DNA from: Microcebus murinus
Taxonomy: Eukaryota; Chordata; Mammalia; Primates; Cheirogaleidae
DNA: 64,000 nt
NCBI RefSeq assembly: GCF_040939455.1
Contig: NC_134110.1
Coordinates: 99,787,001 to 99,851,000, forward strand
Reading direction: 5' to 3'
Shown in pieces: positions 1-13,060 of the stretch. The position numbers and the translations under genes are program-made. The notes beneath the pieces were generated by a model, which saw only the letters and a program-made list of their open reading frames with translations, was not told where the DNA came from and searched no databases. Numbering within the stretch: position 1 is the stretch's first letter; every line of letters starts with the position of its first letter.

Positions 1-34
1 ATTTCATTTAACCCCCCTAAAACCCTGAAAAATT

Positions 35-135
35 AATGTTGTTATCTCTATTTTACAAGTGAGAAAACTAAAGCTCCACATGCCATAGACCTATATAAGG
101 GTAGAGCCAGCATTCAAATCTAAATCTAAACTCAG
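35..135 (-). repeat. MIR SINE fragment
   Basis: The stretch 'ttttacaagtgagaaaacta' followed by 'agagccagcattcaaatc' matches the reverse complement of the conserved MIR core (the 'cctcatctgtaaaatg' part and the 'ggttcgaatcc' part). It is old and diverged; the ends are approximate. Confidence 0.55.
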
Positions 136-519
136 ATCCAAAATCCAGCCTCTTGCACATAGCACGTACATAGCACATACTCCTACAATTAAGTAAGAAT
201 GGCTATTCACCCAACAGATATGTGCTAGCAAGCTAATAGAAATAGGAGAGATGCAAGGCAGAATTAAGTAGGTGTCAAACCTATATAATGTCGGGACATC
301 CAACAGTGCATATCCCCATCCATGCTTGATTTCCTATGACTTTTACTTCCCTCTGTGTACTTGTGTGCCCTTTAGTTAGTTCCAATTTATTAGAGAGTAC
401 GTGTGGTGTTTCTTTATCCATTCTTGAAATGCTTCACTTAGAATAATGGTCTCAGTCTCCAGTGTCTCCCCAAATTGTTGCAAAAGGCATTAATTCATCC
501 CTTTTTATGGCTGACTAGT

Positions 520-3500
520 ACTCCATTGTATATATCACATTTTGTTAACCCACTCATGAATTGATGGGCACTTGGTTTGATTCCACATCTTTGTGATTGT
601 GAATTGTGCTACACTAAGCATTCCAGTGCAGGTGTCTTTTTGATAAGAAGAATTATTTTCCTTTGGGTAAATACCCAGTAGTGGAATTGCTGGATTGAAT
701 GGTAGTTCTACTTTAAGTTCTTTGAGATATCTGCGAAATGTTTCCCATTGGGGTTGTATTAATTTGCATTCCCACCAGCAGTGCATAAGCATTCCTTTCT
801 CTCTGCATCCATGCCAGCATCTATTGTTTTGGGCCTTTTTAATAGAAGCCATTCTAACAGGAAGAAGATGATGTCTCATTTTAGTTTTAATTTGCACTTC
901 TCTGAAGATTAGTAACGTTGAGCATTTTTTTATGTTTGTTAGCTACTTTTCTATCTTCTTTTGAAAAACTTCTGTTTATGTCTTTTGCTCACTTTTTAAT
1001 GGGATTGTTTGGATTTTTCTGGCTGATTTGTTTGACTTCTGTATATATTCTGGAATTTAGCCTTTTAATGGATGTATAGATTGCTAATATCTTCTCCTAT
1101 TCTGTAGGTTGTCTATTTGTTCTGTTGATTATTTCCTTAGCTGTGCAGAAGGTTTTTAATTTAATCAAGCCCAATTCATTTATTTTTGTTGCTGCTGTAA
1201 TTGACACTGGGACCTTTTTCATAAATTCATTGCCTAGAATAATATTTAGAAGAGGTTTTCCTACATTTACTTCTAGGATTCTTATGGTTTCATGCCTTAA
1301 ATTAAAGTATTTTACCTATCTTGAATTAATTCTTGTGAGTGATGTGAGGTACAGGTTCTGTTTTATTCTTCTCCATCCAGTTTTCCAAATGAAGTGTAGA
1401 ATTATTTTTTCTAGACCTGTGAAATATGTTGTTGGTATTTTGCTGGGGATTTTTGAATCTGTAAATCACTTTGGGTGGTATGGACATTTAACAATGTCGA
1501 TTCTGTCAATACATGAGCATGACATGTTTCTCCATTTATTTGCATCATCCGCAATTTCTTTCCTTAATATTTTGTTGTTATCCTTCTAGAGAAATTTCAC
1601 CTTGTGACTAGGTATATACCTAGTTATTTTATTTTCTTTGTATCTATTGTGAATGGTATTGAGTCTTTTATTTGACTCTCACCTTGGCTGTGATTAGTAT
1701 ATAGAAATGCTACTGATTTGTGTACATTGATTTTATATCCTGAGATTTTGCTGAACTTATTCATCATTTCCAGGGGATTTTTGGTAGAACTTTGGGGTTT
1801 TCTAGATATAAGATATCATCAGCAAAAGGTTATAGTTTGGCCTCCTCTTTCCTGATTTGGATACCATTTATTTCATTCTCTTGCCTAATTGTTCTGGCTA
1901 GCATTTCCAGCACTATGTTGAATAGAAATGGTGACAGTGGGCACCCTTGTCTTGTTCCGGTTCTTAGTGGAAATGCTTTCAACTTTTTCCCATTCAGTAT
2001 GATGTTAGCTGTAGGTTTGTCATATATGGCTTCTAAAATTTTGAGATATATTCCTTCTATACCTAGTTTATTGAGAGTTTTTATCATAAAAGGATGCTGG
2101 ATTTTGTTGAATTTTTTTTCTCCATTTATTAAGATCATTTTATGGCCTTTGTTCTTACTTCTGTTTATTTGGTGAATCACATTTATTGATTTATGTATGC
2201 TGAACAAAACTTGCATACCTGGTATAAAGCCCACTTAGTCATGGTGGATTTTTTTAATGTGGTGTTGAATTCAGTTTGTTTGTATTTTATTGAGTATCTT
2301 TGCATTTATATTCATGAAGGATATTGGTCTGTAGCTTTCTTTTTTTGTTGTGTCATTTTCTAGCTTTGGTATCAAGATGATACTGGCTTCATAGAATGAG
2401 TAGGGGAAAATTCCTTCCTTCTCAATATTATGGAATAATTTCTGCAGTTTAGGTACCAGCTGTCCTTTGTAAGTCTGGTGGAATTCATCTGTGAATCCAC
2501 CTGGTCGAGGGCTTTTTTGTTGTTGTTGGAAGATATTTTATTACCACTTCAATCTCACTGTTCATTATTGGTCTATTTAGGAGTTCTGCTTCTTCCTGAT
2601 TGAGTCTTGGAAGGTTTCCAGTTTATGTACATAGAGATTTTTGTAGTATTCATGGATGATGTTTTATATTTCTGTGCTACTAGTTGTAATATCTCCTTTT
2701 TTGTTTCTGATTGGGCTTACTGGGTCTTTTCTATTCCTGATTAATCTAGCAAGAGGTCTATCAATTATGTTTATCTTTTCAAAGAACCGACCTTTTGTTT
2801 CACTGGCATTTAATATTTATTTTTATTTTCCTTTTCATTTAGTTCTGCTCTGACCTTTATTATTTGTTTTCTTCTGCTGGCTTCGGGTTTGGTTTGCTCT
2901 TTCTTTTCCAGTTCTTTGAGATGTGATCTTAGGTTGTTAATTTGTGATCTTTCTGACTTCTTGATGTGAGCCTTTAAAGCTATGAATTTTTCCCTTAGGT
3001 ATGCCTTTGCTGAGTTTCACAGATTTTGATAGTTTGTAGCCCCTTGGTCATTAAGTTCAAGGAATATTTTGATTTCCATCTTAATTTCACTATTGACCCA
3101 ATAATCTTTCAGTAGCATGTTGTTTAATTTTCAAAACTTTGTGTAGAATTGAGTGTTACTATTTTAATTGATTTCTTATTTTAATCTACTATGGTCTAAG
3201 AAGGTACATGGTATGATTTCAATTTTTTTAAAATTTGTTGAGATATATTTTGTGGTCTAATAAATGATCAGTCTTAGAGAATGTCCCATGTGCTGATGAG
3301 AAGACTGTGTATTCAGTAGTTTTGGGGTAGAATGTTCTATAAATATCTGTCAGGTCCATTTGTTCTAAGGGTTCAGTGTTTCTTTAGTTATTTTCTGCTT
3401 TGATGATCTGTCCAGCTCTGATAATGGGGTGTTGAAGTCCCTGTCAATTATCATGCTATTATTTATTTCCTTGCTTAGCTCTAGTAGAATTTGTTTTATG

Positions 3501-3868
3501 TATCTGGGAGCTCCTATGTTAGGTGAATATATAATTAGGATTGTATGTCTTCTTGTTGAATTGCTCCCTTTACCATTATAAAATGACCATCTCCGTCTTT
3601 CTTTACCATTGTTGATTTAAAGTAAATTTCATCTGATATGAATGGCTATACCTGCTCTCTTTTTCTTTCCATTTGTATGGAATTTTTTCCATCCTTTCAC
3701 AATGAGCCTCTGTGTGTCCTTGTGGTTTAGATGTGTCTCCTGGAAATAGCAGAGAGTTGCGTTATGTTTTCTCATCCATTTAGCCAGCCTATGTCTTTTG
3801 AATGGTGCATTCAAACTGTTAATGTTAAGAGTTAGAATTGATATGTGGGATGCTGTTCTGTTCATCAT
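520..3868 (-). pseudogene. L1 ORF2 relic (endonuclease-reverse transcriptase)
   Basis: Decayed ORF2 of the antisense L1. Three open stretches survive. 3868-3629 encodes the start of the endonuclease domain, with the 'NINSLNAPFKRHRLAKW' and 'QETHLNHKD' motifs that carry the metal-binding Glu. 2234-1830 encodes reverse-transcriptase palm sequence including '[20 protein letters not shown]'. 897-535 encodes the C-terminal Cys-rich part ending 'HEWVNKM', where a stop replaces the usual Trp. The parts between are shifted in frame or interrupted by stops. The plus-strand open frames at 1125-1589 and 1792-2175 are shadows of this gene. No function is expected. Confidence 0.82.
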
Positions 3869-4147
3869 GTTAGGTAGTACCTTATTGCTTTGCTTCTCTT
3901 CTTATGTTATTGTTTTGTAAGAGTTATGAACTTAGCTTTTTTTCAGTGGTTTTAAACTTGTGGGTATCTATTGTGCTGATTCATGTATAATGCAATTCTG
4001 AGTATTTCCTTCAGGGCAAGTGTGGTCATGACAAATTTCCTCAGTGTTTGCTTGTCTGAAAAAGACTTAATTTCTCCATCAATTGTGAAACTTAGTTTTT
4101 CAGGATACAAAATTCTAGGCTAGCAGTTGTTCTGTTTAAGAAGATTG

Positions 4148-4460
4148 GGCCAGGCGCAGTGGCTCAAGCCTGTAATCCTAGCACTCTGGGAGGCCAAGGT
4201 GGGCAGATCGCTCAAGGTCAGGAGTTTGAAACCAGCCTGAGCAAGAGCGAGACACTGTCTAAACTAAGAATAGAAAGAAATTAATTGGCCAACTAAAAAT
4301 ATATAGAAAACATTAGCCGGGCATGGTGGCATGTGCCTGTAGTCCCAGCTACTCAGGAGGCTAAGGCAGTAGGATCACTTGAGCCCAGGAATTTGAAGTT
4401 GCTATGAGCTAGGCTGATGCCACAGCACTCTAGCATGGTCAACGGAGTGACAGGGCCCCA
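4148..4460 (+). mobile_element. Dimeric Alu-type SINE, strepsirrhine type
   Basis: Starts 'ggccaggcgcagtggctcaa', has the left arm with 'cctgagcaagagcgagac', the AT-rich linker including 'ggccaactaaaaatatata', then a right arm from 'ccgggcatggtggc' to 'ccacagcactctagc'. It is inserted into the antisense L1 between its ORF1 and ORF2 parts. The A-tail is missing ('gacagggccccac' runs straight back into L1) and I see no clean target-site duplication, so the 3' end has probably been lost. Confidence 0.9.
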
Positions 4461-6949
4461 CTTATTTCTGGCTTGTAGGGTTTCTGCTGAGAAATCTGCT
4501 GTTAGCCTGATGGATTTTCTTTTGTAGGTTTGTTGTTGCTTACTGGGTTAGCTCAAGAGCCTTGTCTTCAAGCTCTGAGATTCTTTCTTCTCCTTGGGTC
4601 AGTCTTTTGTTGATGCTTCCTGCTGTGTTTTGAAATTTCCTGAATTACTCTTTCATTTCTTTGAGTTCTATTATATCCTCTTTTATGTTATGTAGCTTTT
4701 TAGTGACTTTTTCATAAATCTCCTGAAAATTTTTAGCTTGTTTTTGTTGGTTTTCAACTTTCTGTTCACTTCCATTCACCTTATTATCCATCCATTTTCT
4801 GAATTCCATTTCTGTCATTTCTACAATTTCCTTGTAGTTTGGGTTTGCTACTGTGGTTCCATTGTGATCCTTGGGGTTGTCACTCTGATTTGATTGTTCA
4901 TATTGCCATGGTTCTTTTGCTGATTTCTTTCATCTGAAGTCTCTTTTCCTGACTCAGGGATAATATTATAGGTTTGCAGGGTACCTTTTCTTTGCTGAGA
5001 ACTCTCCTGCTTAATTAGAAGAAGGAGAGTTTCTCTAGATGGTGCCTTTTCCCCCTACTCTGGACTGTTGATGTGGCAAGAGAGAGGGCGTGTGCACTAG
5101 ATGCCTGTAGTGCAGCTGTTCTGATTTGATCTGTTCACCTGTGATTTTCTCTGTTCAAGCCTGCGCTGGATGCTGTTTGTACTGGGTGTTGGGCCGTTCA
5201 CCAGATAGTTGTAGGATGTTTGAGCTGGGAGCTGGGCAAGGAGCTCTTCACTGAAGCTGGTGTTGTGGGGATTTCTCTGCCTGGGATCTCCCCACAGAGG
5301 TGACGATAGCAGCTCGGTGAAATTATTCAGGTAGTAACCATTTACCCAAGTGAGGTCCCACTGTACTGGCAGCTTGGGGCCGGGGGTCCCTGGCAGGACA
5401 CTGGACTTCGGAGCAGCTCTGCCAGGTCTACAGCAGTGATGGAGGACCTAGTGGGGAGACTGGGGGCCCAGGTGCAGCACTGCAAGCTCAAGGTGGAGTC
5501 CCAGGTCTGGCAGAAGCTCTGGAGACACAAAGGTAGAGCCTCAGGCTCTGGTGTCTGAGCCTCAGAGCAAAGACTCAGGCAGGGAGCCAGAAGCAGGGCT
5601 TCACAGCCAGCAGCAGGACCATGTGGGCAGTGGGGCTGATCTGACCTGAAGGCCTGGGTCAGGGCTGAGCAGGCTGCAGGCAGTTGGGACCTGAAGGGTG
5701 GAATTGGGGCCAAGCTGGTGGCAGTCTGTTCTACAGTCTCAGGAACCAGATGTGGGCAAAGGTCAGTTCCAGGGACTACAGAGTTCTCTCCGCACCTCCC
5801 AGGACCCACTGAAGCAGTCACCCAAATCCTCCTAGTTTGAAGCCCATAGCACCCCAGTCAATTCCTGTGCTCAGATCCCGTTGCTCTGTTAGGAAGGATG
5901 CTTGGCTCCCGGTCACCAGGTATAGCTTAGAGGAGCCTCCAGTTGGTCACCTTCCTCCCCAGCCGAGTGGGGACAATGTGAAGGCCACAGCCATAAAGCT
6001 GAGTCCCCTGCTGAGCTCAAGATGGCTTTATCTGCTGCTGGATCCCCACCTCACCTATTGTCTGCTGCAAGAACTCTCCACAGACTCCAGGCAAGTCCCT
6101 AATCTGTGGCAGCAGAGAGAGCTCTCTCACAACTCAGCCGCAGGGCCCGCAGGGTGAGCATGGTCCCCAGCACTCTATCCTGCTAATCTTCCCCCCTCGT
6201 GATTTGATATTATCAAACGTATCACCTTTTTCTCCCCCACACTGAGAGTTCCACACTACTTCTCTGTGGTTTCACAATGATGCTTCCAAGAATAGCTGTC
6301 CATAGGTAGGCACCTGCTTCCTACTTACTCTTCTTTCCTTGGGAGCTGTGGATTTGTGAGCTGCTTCTAATCCACCATTTCTTTTCCCCTCCTGATGTCT
6401 CCTTCTGATGGTGGCTTCAAGATAAACTCTTCCAGTGGTGGCAGCCTGATCCCACGCCTACTCCCACCAGAGGTCACAGGAAAACTTTCCCAGGCAGAGA
6501 GGCACATTGCAAAGTGCTTGGCGCTGGCTTCCTACCCTGCAGTGGTGATGTTTGTGGGGACAGGAGCATGAACCAGATATAGCGGCACTTGCACTGCGCC
6601 GAAGCCCCGGCCCATTCTACTTTCTGTCTCTGTGAATTTGATTACTCTAGGTACCTCATGTAAGTGGAATCATGCAGTATTTGCCTTTTTGTGACTGGCT
6701 GATTTCACTTACCGTAGTATCTTCAAGGACAATTCACCCATATAGCATGTGTCAGAATTTCCTCCCTTTTTAAGACTGAATAATATTCCATTGTATGTAT
6801 ATACATGGTATGTATATACCACATTTTGTTTCTCCATTCATCCACCAATGGACATTTGGGTTGCTTTCACATTTTGACTATTATAAATAATGTTTCTATG
6901 AACATGGATAAACAAATACCTGTTTGAGTTCCTGCTTTCAAATCTTTGG

Positions 6950-7316
6950 GGTCCTAGGTATCTATGGGGGATTGGTTCTAGGAGCCAGCTTCGACACTAA
7001 AATCCATGGATGCTCAAATCTTTGATACGAAATGGTGTAGTATTTGCATATCACCTACAGCACACCCTCCCATATACTTTATGTCACCTCTAGATTACCT
7101 ACAACACCTAATATAATGTAAATGCTATGTAAATAGTTATTATATGGTATTGTTCAGGAGATAATGACAATGGAAAAAATTCACGTATGTTTAGTGCAGA
7201 TACGGCCACTCGGTTTTTTTCAAATATTTTTGATCCATGGTTGCTTGAAGCAAATATTTTTGATCCAAGGTTAGGGATGTGGAGCCCATGGATATGGAAG
7301 GCCAACTGTGCATCCA
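6950..7316 (+). mobile_element. MER2 (Tigger/pogo-type non-autonomous DNA transposon)
   Basis: The run 'ggggattggttctaggagcc', 'tccatggatgctcaaatctt', 'gtagtatttgcatatcacct' and 'aatgtaaatgctatgtaaat' follows the MER2 consensus I know. The far end 'catggatatggaaggccaac' is the matching terminal repeat. The flanks on both sides are one L1 sequence, so this is an insertion into that L1. No transposase is encoded. Confidence 0.8.
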
Positions 7317-8272
7317 GAACTGAAATTGTTGTATCATCTGGTAATTCTATGTTTAATTATTTGAGGAACTGACATACTATTTTCTATAACAGCCACATCA
7401 TTTTACTTACATTGCCATCAGTAGTATAAAGTGTTCCTATTTCTTCACATTCTCACTAATGCCTGATATTTTCTGTTTTATTTTTTTAAATAATAGCATA
7501 CTAATGGGTATGAGATGTTATTTCATTGTGGTTTTGATTGGTATTTCTCTAATCCTTAGTGATGTTGAGTATTTTTTCATGTGCTCATTGCCAATCTATA
7601 TATCTTCTTTGGACAAATATCTGTTCAAATCCTTTGCCCATTTTTAAGTTGTTTTAATTGTTGAGTTATAGTTTTTTATATACATTCGGGATATCAATCC
7701 CTTATCAGACATATGATTTGATTTTCTCCCATTCTGTGGGTTGTCTTTTTACTCTGTGGATAGTGTCTTAGATGCACAAAATTTCACCTTTTGATGAAGC
7801 CCAATTTATCTATTTTTTCTTTTGTTGCCCATGCTTTTGGAGTCACATCCAAGAAATAATTGCCAAACATAATGTGATAAATATTTTCCCTTATGTTTTC
7901 TTGTAAGAATCTTATGATTTTAGCTTTCACATTTAACTCTTTGATCCATTTTAGCTAAGTTTTGCATATGGTGTAAAGTAAGGCTCCAGCTTTATTCTTT
8001 TATTCTTTTTTTTTTAATCCCATGGTGAATGCACAGTATCCAACTTTATTCTTTTACATGTGGATATCCAGTCTTCCTAGACCATTTCTTTTTAAGAAAT
8101 GGTCCCCATTGAATGATTTTGGCACCCTTGTCAAAAATCATCTGAGCATATATGTTAGAGTTTATTTCTAGGCTCTTTATTCTGTTCCATTGGTCTATAT
8201 GTCTCATCTTCCTACCAATACCACACTGCTTTGATTACTATAGTTTTGTAGTAAGTCTTGAAATCAGAAGTG

Positions 8273-9105
8273 TTAGCCCTTCAACTTTGTCCTTTTTTTA
8301 TTTTCAATATTATTTTTGCTTTTCTGGGACCTTTGTGACTCCATATGAATTTTAGAATGGCTTTGTCCATTTATGCAAAAAAAAAAAAAACAACTCATTG
8401 TGATTATAGCAGGCATTTCACTGAGTCTATAGATCATTTTGTGTAGTGTTGTCATCTTAACAATATTAAGTCTTCTAATCCATGAAAATAGGATATTTTT
8501 CCATTTATTTATGGCTTTCTTCATTTCTTTCAACAATATTTTGTAGTTTCCAGTGTATGTCTTTTGCTTCCTTGCTTAAGTTTATTCTAAGTATTTTGTT
8601 CTTTTTAAGCTATTATAAATGGAATTGTTTTCTTAAGTTTCTTTCCAGATTGTTCATCCTTAGTATATAGAAACACACCTGGTTTTTATGTGTTGACTTT
8701 TTATCCTGAAGTTTTGCTAAATTCACTTTTATTTCTAACAACTTTTTGTGTAATCTTTAGGATTGTCTACATATTATGTCATCCATAAACAAAAATAATT
8801 TTACTTCTTCTTTTCCAAGTTGGTTGTCTTTTACTTCTTTTAATTGCCTAATTGCTCTGGCTATGGATTTCCAATAGTATTTTAAATAAAAGTAGCAAAA
8901 ATGTGCACCCTTGTCTTTTTCTTGATCTTAAAGGAAAATCTTTCAGTCTTTCACCATTGAGTATTATTTTAGCTGTGGGCTTTTCATATAAGGCTTTTAT
9001 TATGGTAAAGTAGTTTCCTTCTATTCCTAGTTTGCTGAGTGTTTCTATCATGAAACAGTGTTGAATTTTGTCAAATGCTTTTTCTGTGTCTATTGAGATG
9101 ATCAT
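8273..9105 (-). pseudogene. L1 ORF2 fragments of the old antisense L1
   Basis: Two open stretches remain on the minus strand. 9105-8848 has reverse-transcriptase palm sequence ('[18 protein letters not shown]', '[20 protein letters not shown]'). 8536-8273 has the region 'WIRRLNIVKMTTLHKMIYR' that follows the palm in ORF2. The YxDD box between them is not in an open frame. They are coding relics only. Confidence 0.75.
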
Positions 9106-9204
9106 GTAGTGTGCTTTTTCCCCTTCATTATGTTAATGTATTGTATTACATTAACTGATTTTTAAATCATGCCATGTCCATCATGGCACTAAATAATCTT
9201 CCTA

Positions 9205-9782
9205 TATCAAAATATATATTTGAACATCTTTTTCCAGAGCTGTTATATTTGGTCATGCTGGTTGTGCACTAACCAATATAAATTTGTACAGTTGATTTTA
9301 CTTCCAACAGATCAGTAGCCACCATTTGATAGCTCTGAAGTGATTGAAGGGCAGAATGAGGTTTCTCTCATAATATACAACCTGTATTCTAGCAGAGGTT
9401 TTGGTGTGCCCCCTCTCCCATAAATGCATGAAGTACAACTGCAACTCAAGTGGAGTTTTCTGCCATCCCACAGGGCATCCTGGGAAGGCTTAGGAAGAGG
9501 ATGCCTAAATCACTTTGGGGTCTCTACCAACCACAGAAAAAATAGAAGGGCCTGAATGGCTCCCAGCAGAAATCAGATGCCAGCCCCAGGTGTTCCCACT
9601 CCAGAAGGAAGCATGTGCAGCAGGCCTGTCCCGTGGTGCCTGGCTCAACTGCTATTCCAGCAGCAGTATCACTGTCTCTGTGCATGCCTTGCTTTCTCTG
9701 AGTGTCTCATCGAGAACATGGTTCAAGTCTTAGGAAGGTCGACTCCCAATCTCCCACCTTGCAATGAACCCTAAATTTCATT
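9205..9782. other. Intronic sequence, nothing recognised
   Basis: Unique-looking sequence between the old L1 and a small retroposon stub. Short open frames of about 72 codons occur at 9515-9774 in two overlapping frames but show no domain, splice or codon support. I see no gene here. Confidence 0.5.
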
Positions 9783-9861
9783 AAGATCTCATCCTTTCAC
9801 ATCAGAAGGCACATGATTAAAAAAAATAAATAAAATAAATAAAAAAAAAAAAGATCTCATC
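9783..9861 (+). mobile_element. Severely 5'-truncated retroposon stub with target-site duplication
   Basis: The 11-base word 'aagatctcatc' occurs at 9783-9793 and again at 9851-9861. Between them lie about 25 bases ('ctttcacatcagaaggcaca' and a few more) and then an A-rich tail of A and TAAA units. The left copy follows 'tt', so the nick site reads TT/AAGA, close to the L1 endonuclease target. This is the signature of an L1-driven insertion that kept only the last bases of its template. The source RNA cannot be told from so little. Confidence 0.7.
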
Positions 9862-11000
9862 TTATTAGCAATATAGAGATCATTTTGTGCACACATTGGC
9901 CCATTATCTGACCATGATCGGCTTCCCTTTTCCCTACTAATATCTGATAAAAGTTGTTTTATGCCTGCTTGACTCAGACACTAGGTCCATTCTGCCCTCA
10001 TGTGTCTCGTTCCTGAGAGGCAAAGTCCATGAAGACCTACTGTGTATATGAGTTGGTTCAGAGTTCTGACAAAGCTTAGAAGGAAAATAATAGTCTGCGA
10101 AACCAGCACTTACCTCATTCCATGAAAGGTACAGTGACTATGTTGGGTCACTACTGTTAGAATATTCTACCAGGACAAGTATTATTTATTTTATCCAATG
10201 ATGAGAATTACTTAACTCGTTGAATATTTTTCACTTTGGCTTCTTGGAAGTCTGATGTAAATTAAGTGCTTAATTAGAGTAATATTAGCCCAGGGTTGTG
10301 GTATCACTCTTTTTTCTCTTATTCTATGTCAATCATTTACTGAGATAGGTTTCTTTTATAAGTACCTGCTTTAAGTCTTTTTTACAAGTTTATTATTCAG
10401 AAAAAACTCAATGGTGACTATTTGCCTAAGAATGATCACATTATTGTCATGTCATGATCACATTATTTCTCTCAAAATTGCACAGTTCCTTATATTGTGC
10501 TAACCCAAAAAGTCTGAGACACATATAATTCCATACTTTTTGTTGAGAACTCAGATTTAAGAGTCCCTTGATACTATCAAAATAACCCCATATACATTTT
10601 AGAAAGGCTAAAATAATTTATTCTCATTCATTTTAGAAGATTTAGAAAGAGCCTTGAAATTGGTCATTTCCATTTAAAGGTATCTGTCTTGGGAAATTAC
10701 AGTTCTTTTACTACTTTCTAGCATACAAAATCCTAATTGAAAAACCTTTACACAAAGTGATGGCATGCATTTAATTTACTTCTGTCCTATTATGAACATG
10801 TCTTGGTCCGGGAAGGAAGGCACATTGGATTTTTGATGATTTGTGCTTTATATAGTCTGTCCCCATGGTCTAGTTCAACCCCCAGGGCACTAATAAACAG
10901 TCCCAGATCCAGGTTATTTGTACTTTACTATAGGCAAAAACGGCACCCAAGCCATACCTCAATTTAGAACATCTCTAAATTTAGTTCAGTTCAATTCAAT
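9862..11000. other. Intronic sequence, nothing recognised
   Basis: AT-rich unique sequence. A short direct repeat of 'atgatcacatta' lies at 10432-10466. No coding or structural feature is supported. Confidence 0.5.
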
Positions 11001-11004
11001 GCAA

Positions 11005-11260
11005 TTTATCAAGTAATTATCAATGGTTCTAGGCATTTTCTGTGCTTCTGGGAGTGCAGCAGTGAGTAGAACTCAGTCCCCACCCTTATGAATTCCACAA
11101 AAGGTAGACAGAGGCTGATGACAAACAGCTCAGAAATTACGGTGCACAGAGATGGTGCTTCTTTCTGGCCACCAGTGGGGAGAGGACAGGGTGGATTTCC
11201 GGAAGGAGATGGCCTAGCTGGCATCACAGAATAGTCAACCTGGAGTGCGAAGGAGGGGAC
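11005..11260 (-). repeat. L2 LINE fragment (3' region)
   Basis: 'ggttctaggcattttctgtg' and 'gtgcagcagtgagtagaact' followed by 'aggtagacagaggctgatga' resemble the reverse complement of the L2 3' region. It is old, and the ends are approximate. Confidence 0.45.
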
Positions 11261-12829
11261 AGAAGATGGAAGCCCAGGCTCAGACATGGTTTGGGGATCC
11301 CAAAAGGCTCAAGATAGGTAGAAGACAAGGATCTCCTGAATATTCCTGGAGTCTAGCCCAGTGGCAGGCCCAGGGCCGGCACTCGGTGTTTGTTGAATTG
11401 AGTATGTGAGCGTAAAGAAATCTGAAGAGAAGCATAATAATGTGAAAATTGAGTGGAGTAATTGCTACTTATTATATTTATTAGGGACACTGAATTCAGG
11501 GTGCAGGTTGCCTACATCAGGGGATTAGTGTGTGGACCTGACTTTGAGGTGATTCTTAATATAAAGCAACCCTCCACTTTTCCAATGAAAGGAGGGTAGA
11601 TAACATAGTTTTGAAGCAAACATAGATATATAAACTGTGGGAGATAGAGATGAAATAGCTGAATGTCTATTTATGCTATTTAACTCATTACCTTAATCGT
11701 ACATACATATCAAATAACATATAGATTGAGAAAGTTTGCTTCTTTCATTTGTCATAATTTTCAGCCTTCTAGACGGCAGAGTTAGGGGAGCACCGCCTCT
11801 GCCCTCCCCTGCCCTTGAAGATACAGTGTGATTCCGGGCAGGGCGTGCGAGGCTCTCACTGGAGCTTGCAAGAGCTGACATGGTTCTTCTTTGCTATTTA
11901 TGATCTTCCAAACTACCTATTATGTTGCTTGAAAAGTCTGATGTGTGACAGCCAATACTTTATTATGAACCCGTATTTCCTAAATTGAATACAATTTCTT
12001 TACTTCCTTCTTTTTTTCTCTTTTCTTTTCATTCTTTTCTTTCTTTCACTCTTTCACTGATTTTGCTAGTAAATCTCTATAATCATCCCAAATTTGGAAT
12101 GATTTAAGTCATTTCAATTATATGTCTTCCTGAATGGAATCGTGTTGTTCAAAAACTACAATAATTAAGACAGCACCACAAAATATGACGGACCAGCTAA
12201 AAGGTAGTTCCCTCGAGTCTTAGGCATATGTGAGGGAAGAATCTTGCCGTGATAATATGTGATAAACACGGAACTACTTCACATGGGCTGGTGAAAGGCA
12301 TATTTCTGTCTAAAAACAAGAAAACGGGGTTAGGCTAGAAAAGGTCTGTTGACGTGGTCTCGGGGCTCCTGATCCTGGAAGCCGGAATCGCTCAAAGCGT
12401 TTGAGGGCCCCCAAAGTACCAGACGTTTTGTCACCTAAGAACCCTACGCAGGAAGGAGCCTTCACAGGTCTGATCATCAGTCCTCTGGCAAGGGAGGCAT
12501 GCCTCACAACCACAGATTTTCTAAAAGAAATTTCACAACGCTCCTCAGCAGCCCAGACTGGGAAGTTCTTTCCTTTGGGTTTTGTTTTGTGAACAGCAGA
12601 GATAATACGTGATACCAGTGGAACTCTTCACAGTGTAGGAAGCACATCCACGGCCTCTGCCTCCCCTCCTCCTCGCACAGCCCGTGGGGTTAAGAGCAGA
12701 ACCTATTTATAGGACTCAAGAGAACGCCCGGCTGGCAACAGGCAGAATGGCCTGCGTCTTCCCTTCCAGAGTGGGGAGAGATGCCACAGGCGTGTCCCAA
12801 GGAAGCAAATGCTCAGAGAAGCCAGCGCC
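11261..12829. other. Intronic sequence, nothing recognised
   Basis: Mixed composition. A pyrimidine-rich stretch (CTTT/TTCTT type) lies at 12001-12055. The open frames at 12310-12592 on both strands are short and overlap each other, as expected by chance in GC-richer DNA. Confidence 0.45.
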
Positions 12830-13060
12830 CTGTGGTCTGGGGCTGGCGTCTGCCAGGCCTGGTGGAGAAAGCAGCACGGGGTGGGAGGGAGAGGGAGCTG
12901 GAGAGGAGATGCCATGCTCTCTAAGCAGGAAGTGAGAGAGGAAGGGAGGAGGGCCAGATTCCAGAAGGGTTTGGTGTGTCATTTATCTTGTGGAGCCATA
13001 AATAGGGAGCCCTTGAAGCGTTTTCAGCTGGGGAAAGATTTGTTCAGATTTCCATCGTAG
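12830..13060 (-). repeat. L2 LINE fragment
   Basis: 'gggagcccttgaagcgtttt' then 'cagctggggaaagatttgtt' follows the reverse complement of a known L2 stretch (the 'agccattggagggttttaag' part). It is diverged, and the boundaries are approximate. Confidence 0.5.

Larger units (their letters stand above)
300..6390 (-). mobile_element. Near full-length degraded L1 (antisense)
   Basis: Reading the minus strand from right to left there is an L1-type 5' UTR (about 6390-5000), an ORF1 relic (about 5000-4470), ORF2 (about 3868-520) and 3' UTR (to about 300). The order and the ORF2 peptides below show the identity. The 5' start is placed near 6390 because the reverse complement there reads as an L1 leader ('atggtggattagaagcagct'). 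A SINE splits it at 4148-4460. All reading frames are broken, so it is an inactive fossil lying inside the XKR4 intron, antisense to the gene. The left end is uncertain because no clear poly-T run marks the tail. Confidence 0.8.
6605..9200 (-). mobile_element. Old L1M-type element, antisense
   Basis: The left end ('gattactctaggtacctcat', then 'gtggaatcatgcagtatttg') is the reverse complement of an old L1 3' end. Going right, the sequence passes through the ORF2 C-terminus and reaches the reverse-transcriptase region near 9105, where it is truncated. A MER2 DNA transposon interrupts it at about 6950-7316. It is more diverged than the L1 on its left and is inactive. The right boundary is approximate. 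Confidence 0.75.

Noticed and set aside
5342..5821. Minus-strand open frame of 159 codons
   Set aside because: It sits in the 5' UTR region of the degraded antisense L1, where GC-rich repeats give long frames; no protein family is recognised.
7187..7372. Open frames within the MER2 element
   Set aside because: MER2 is non-coding; these are chance frames.
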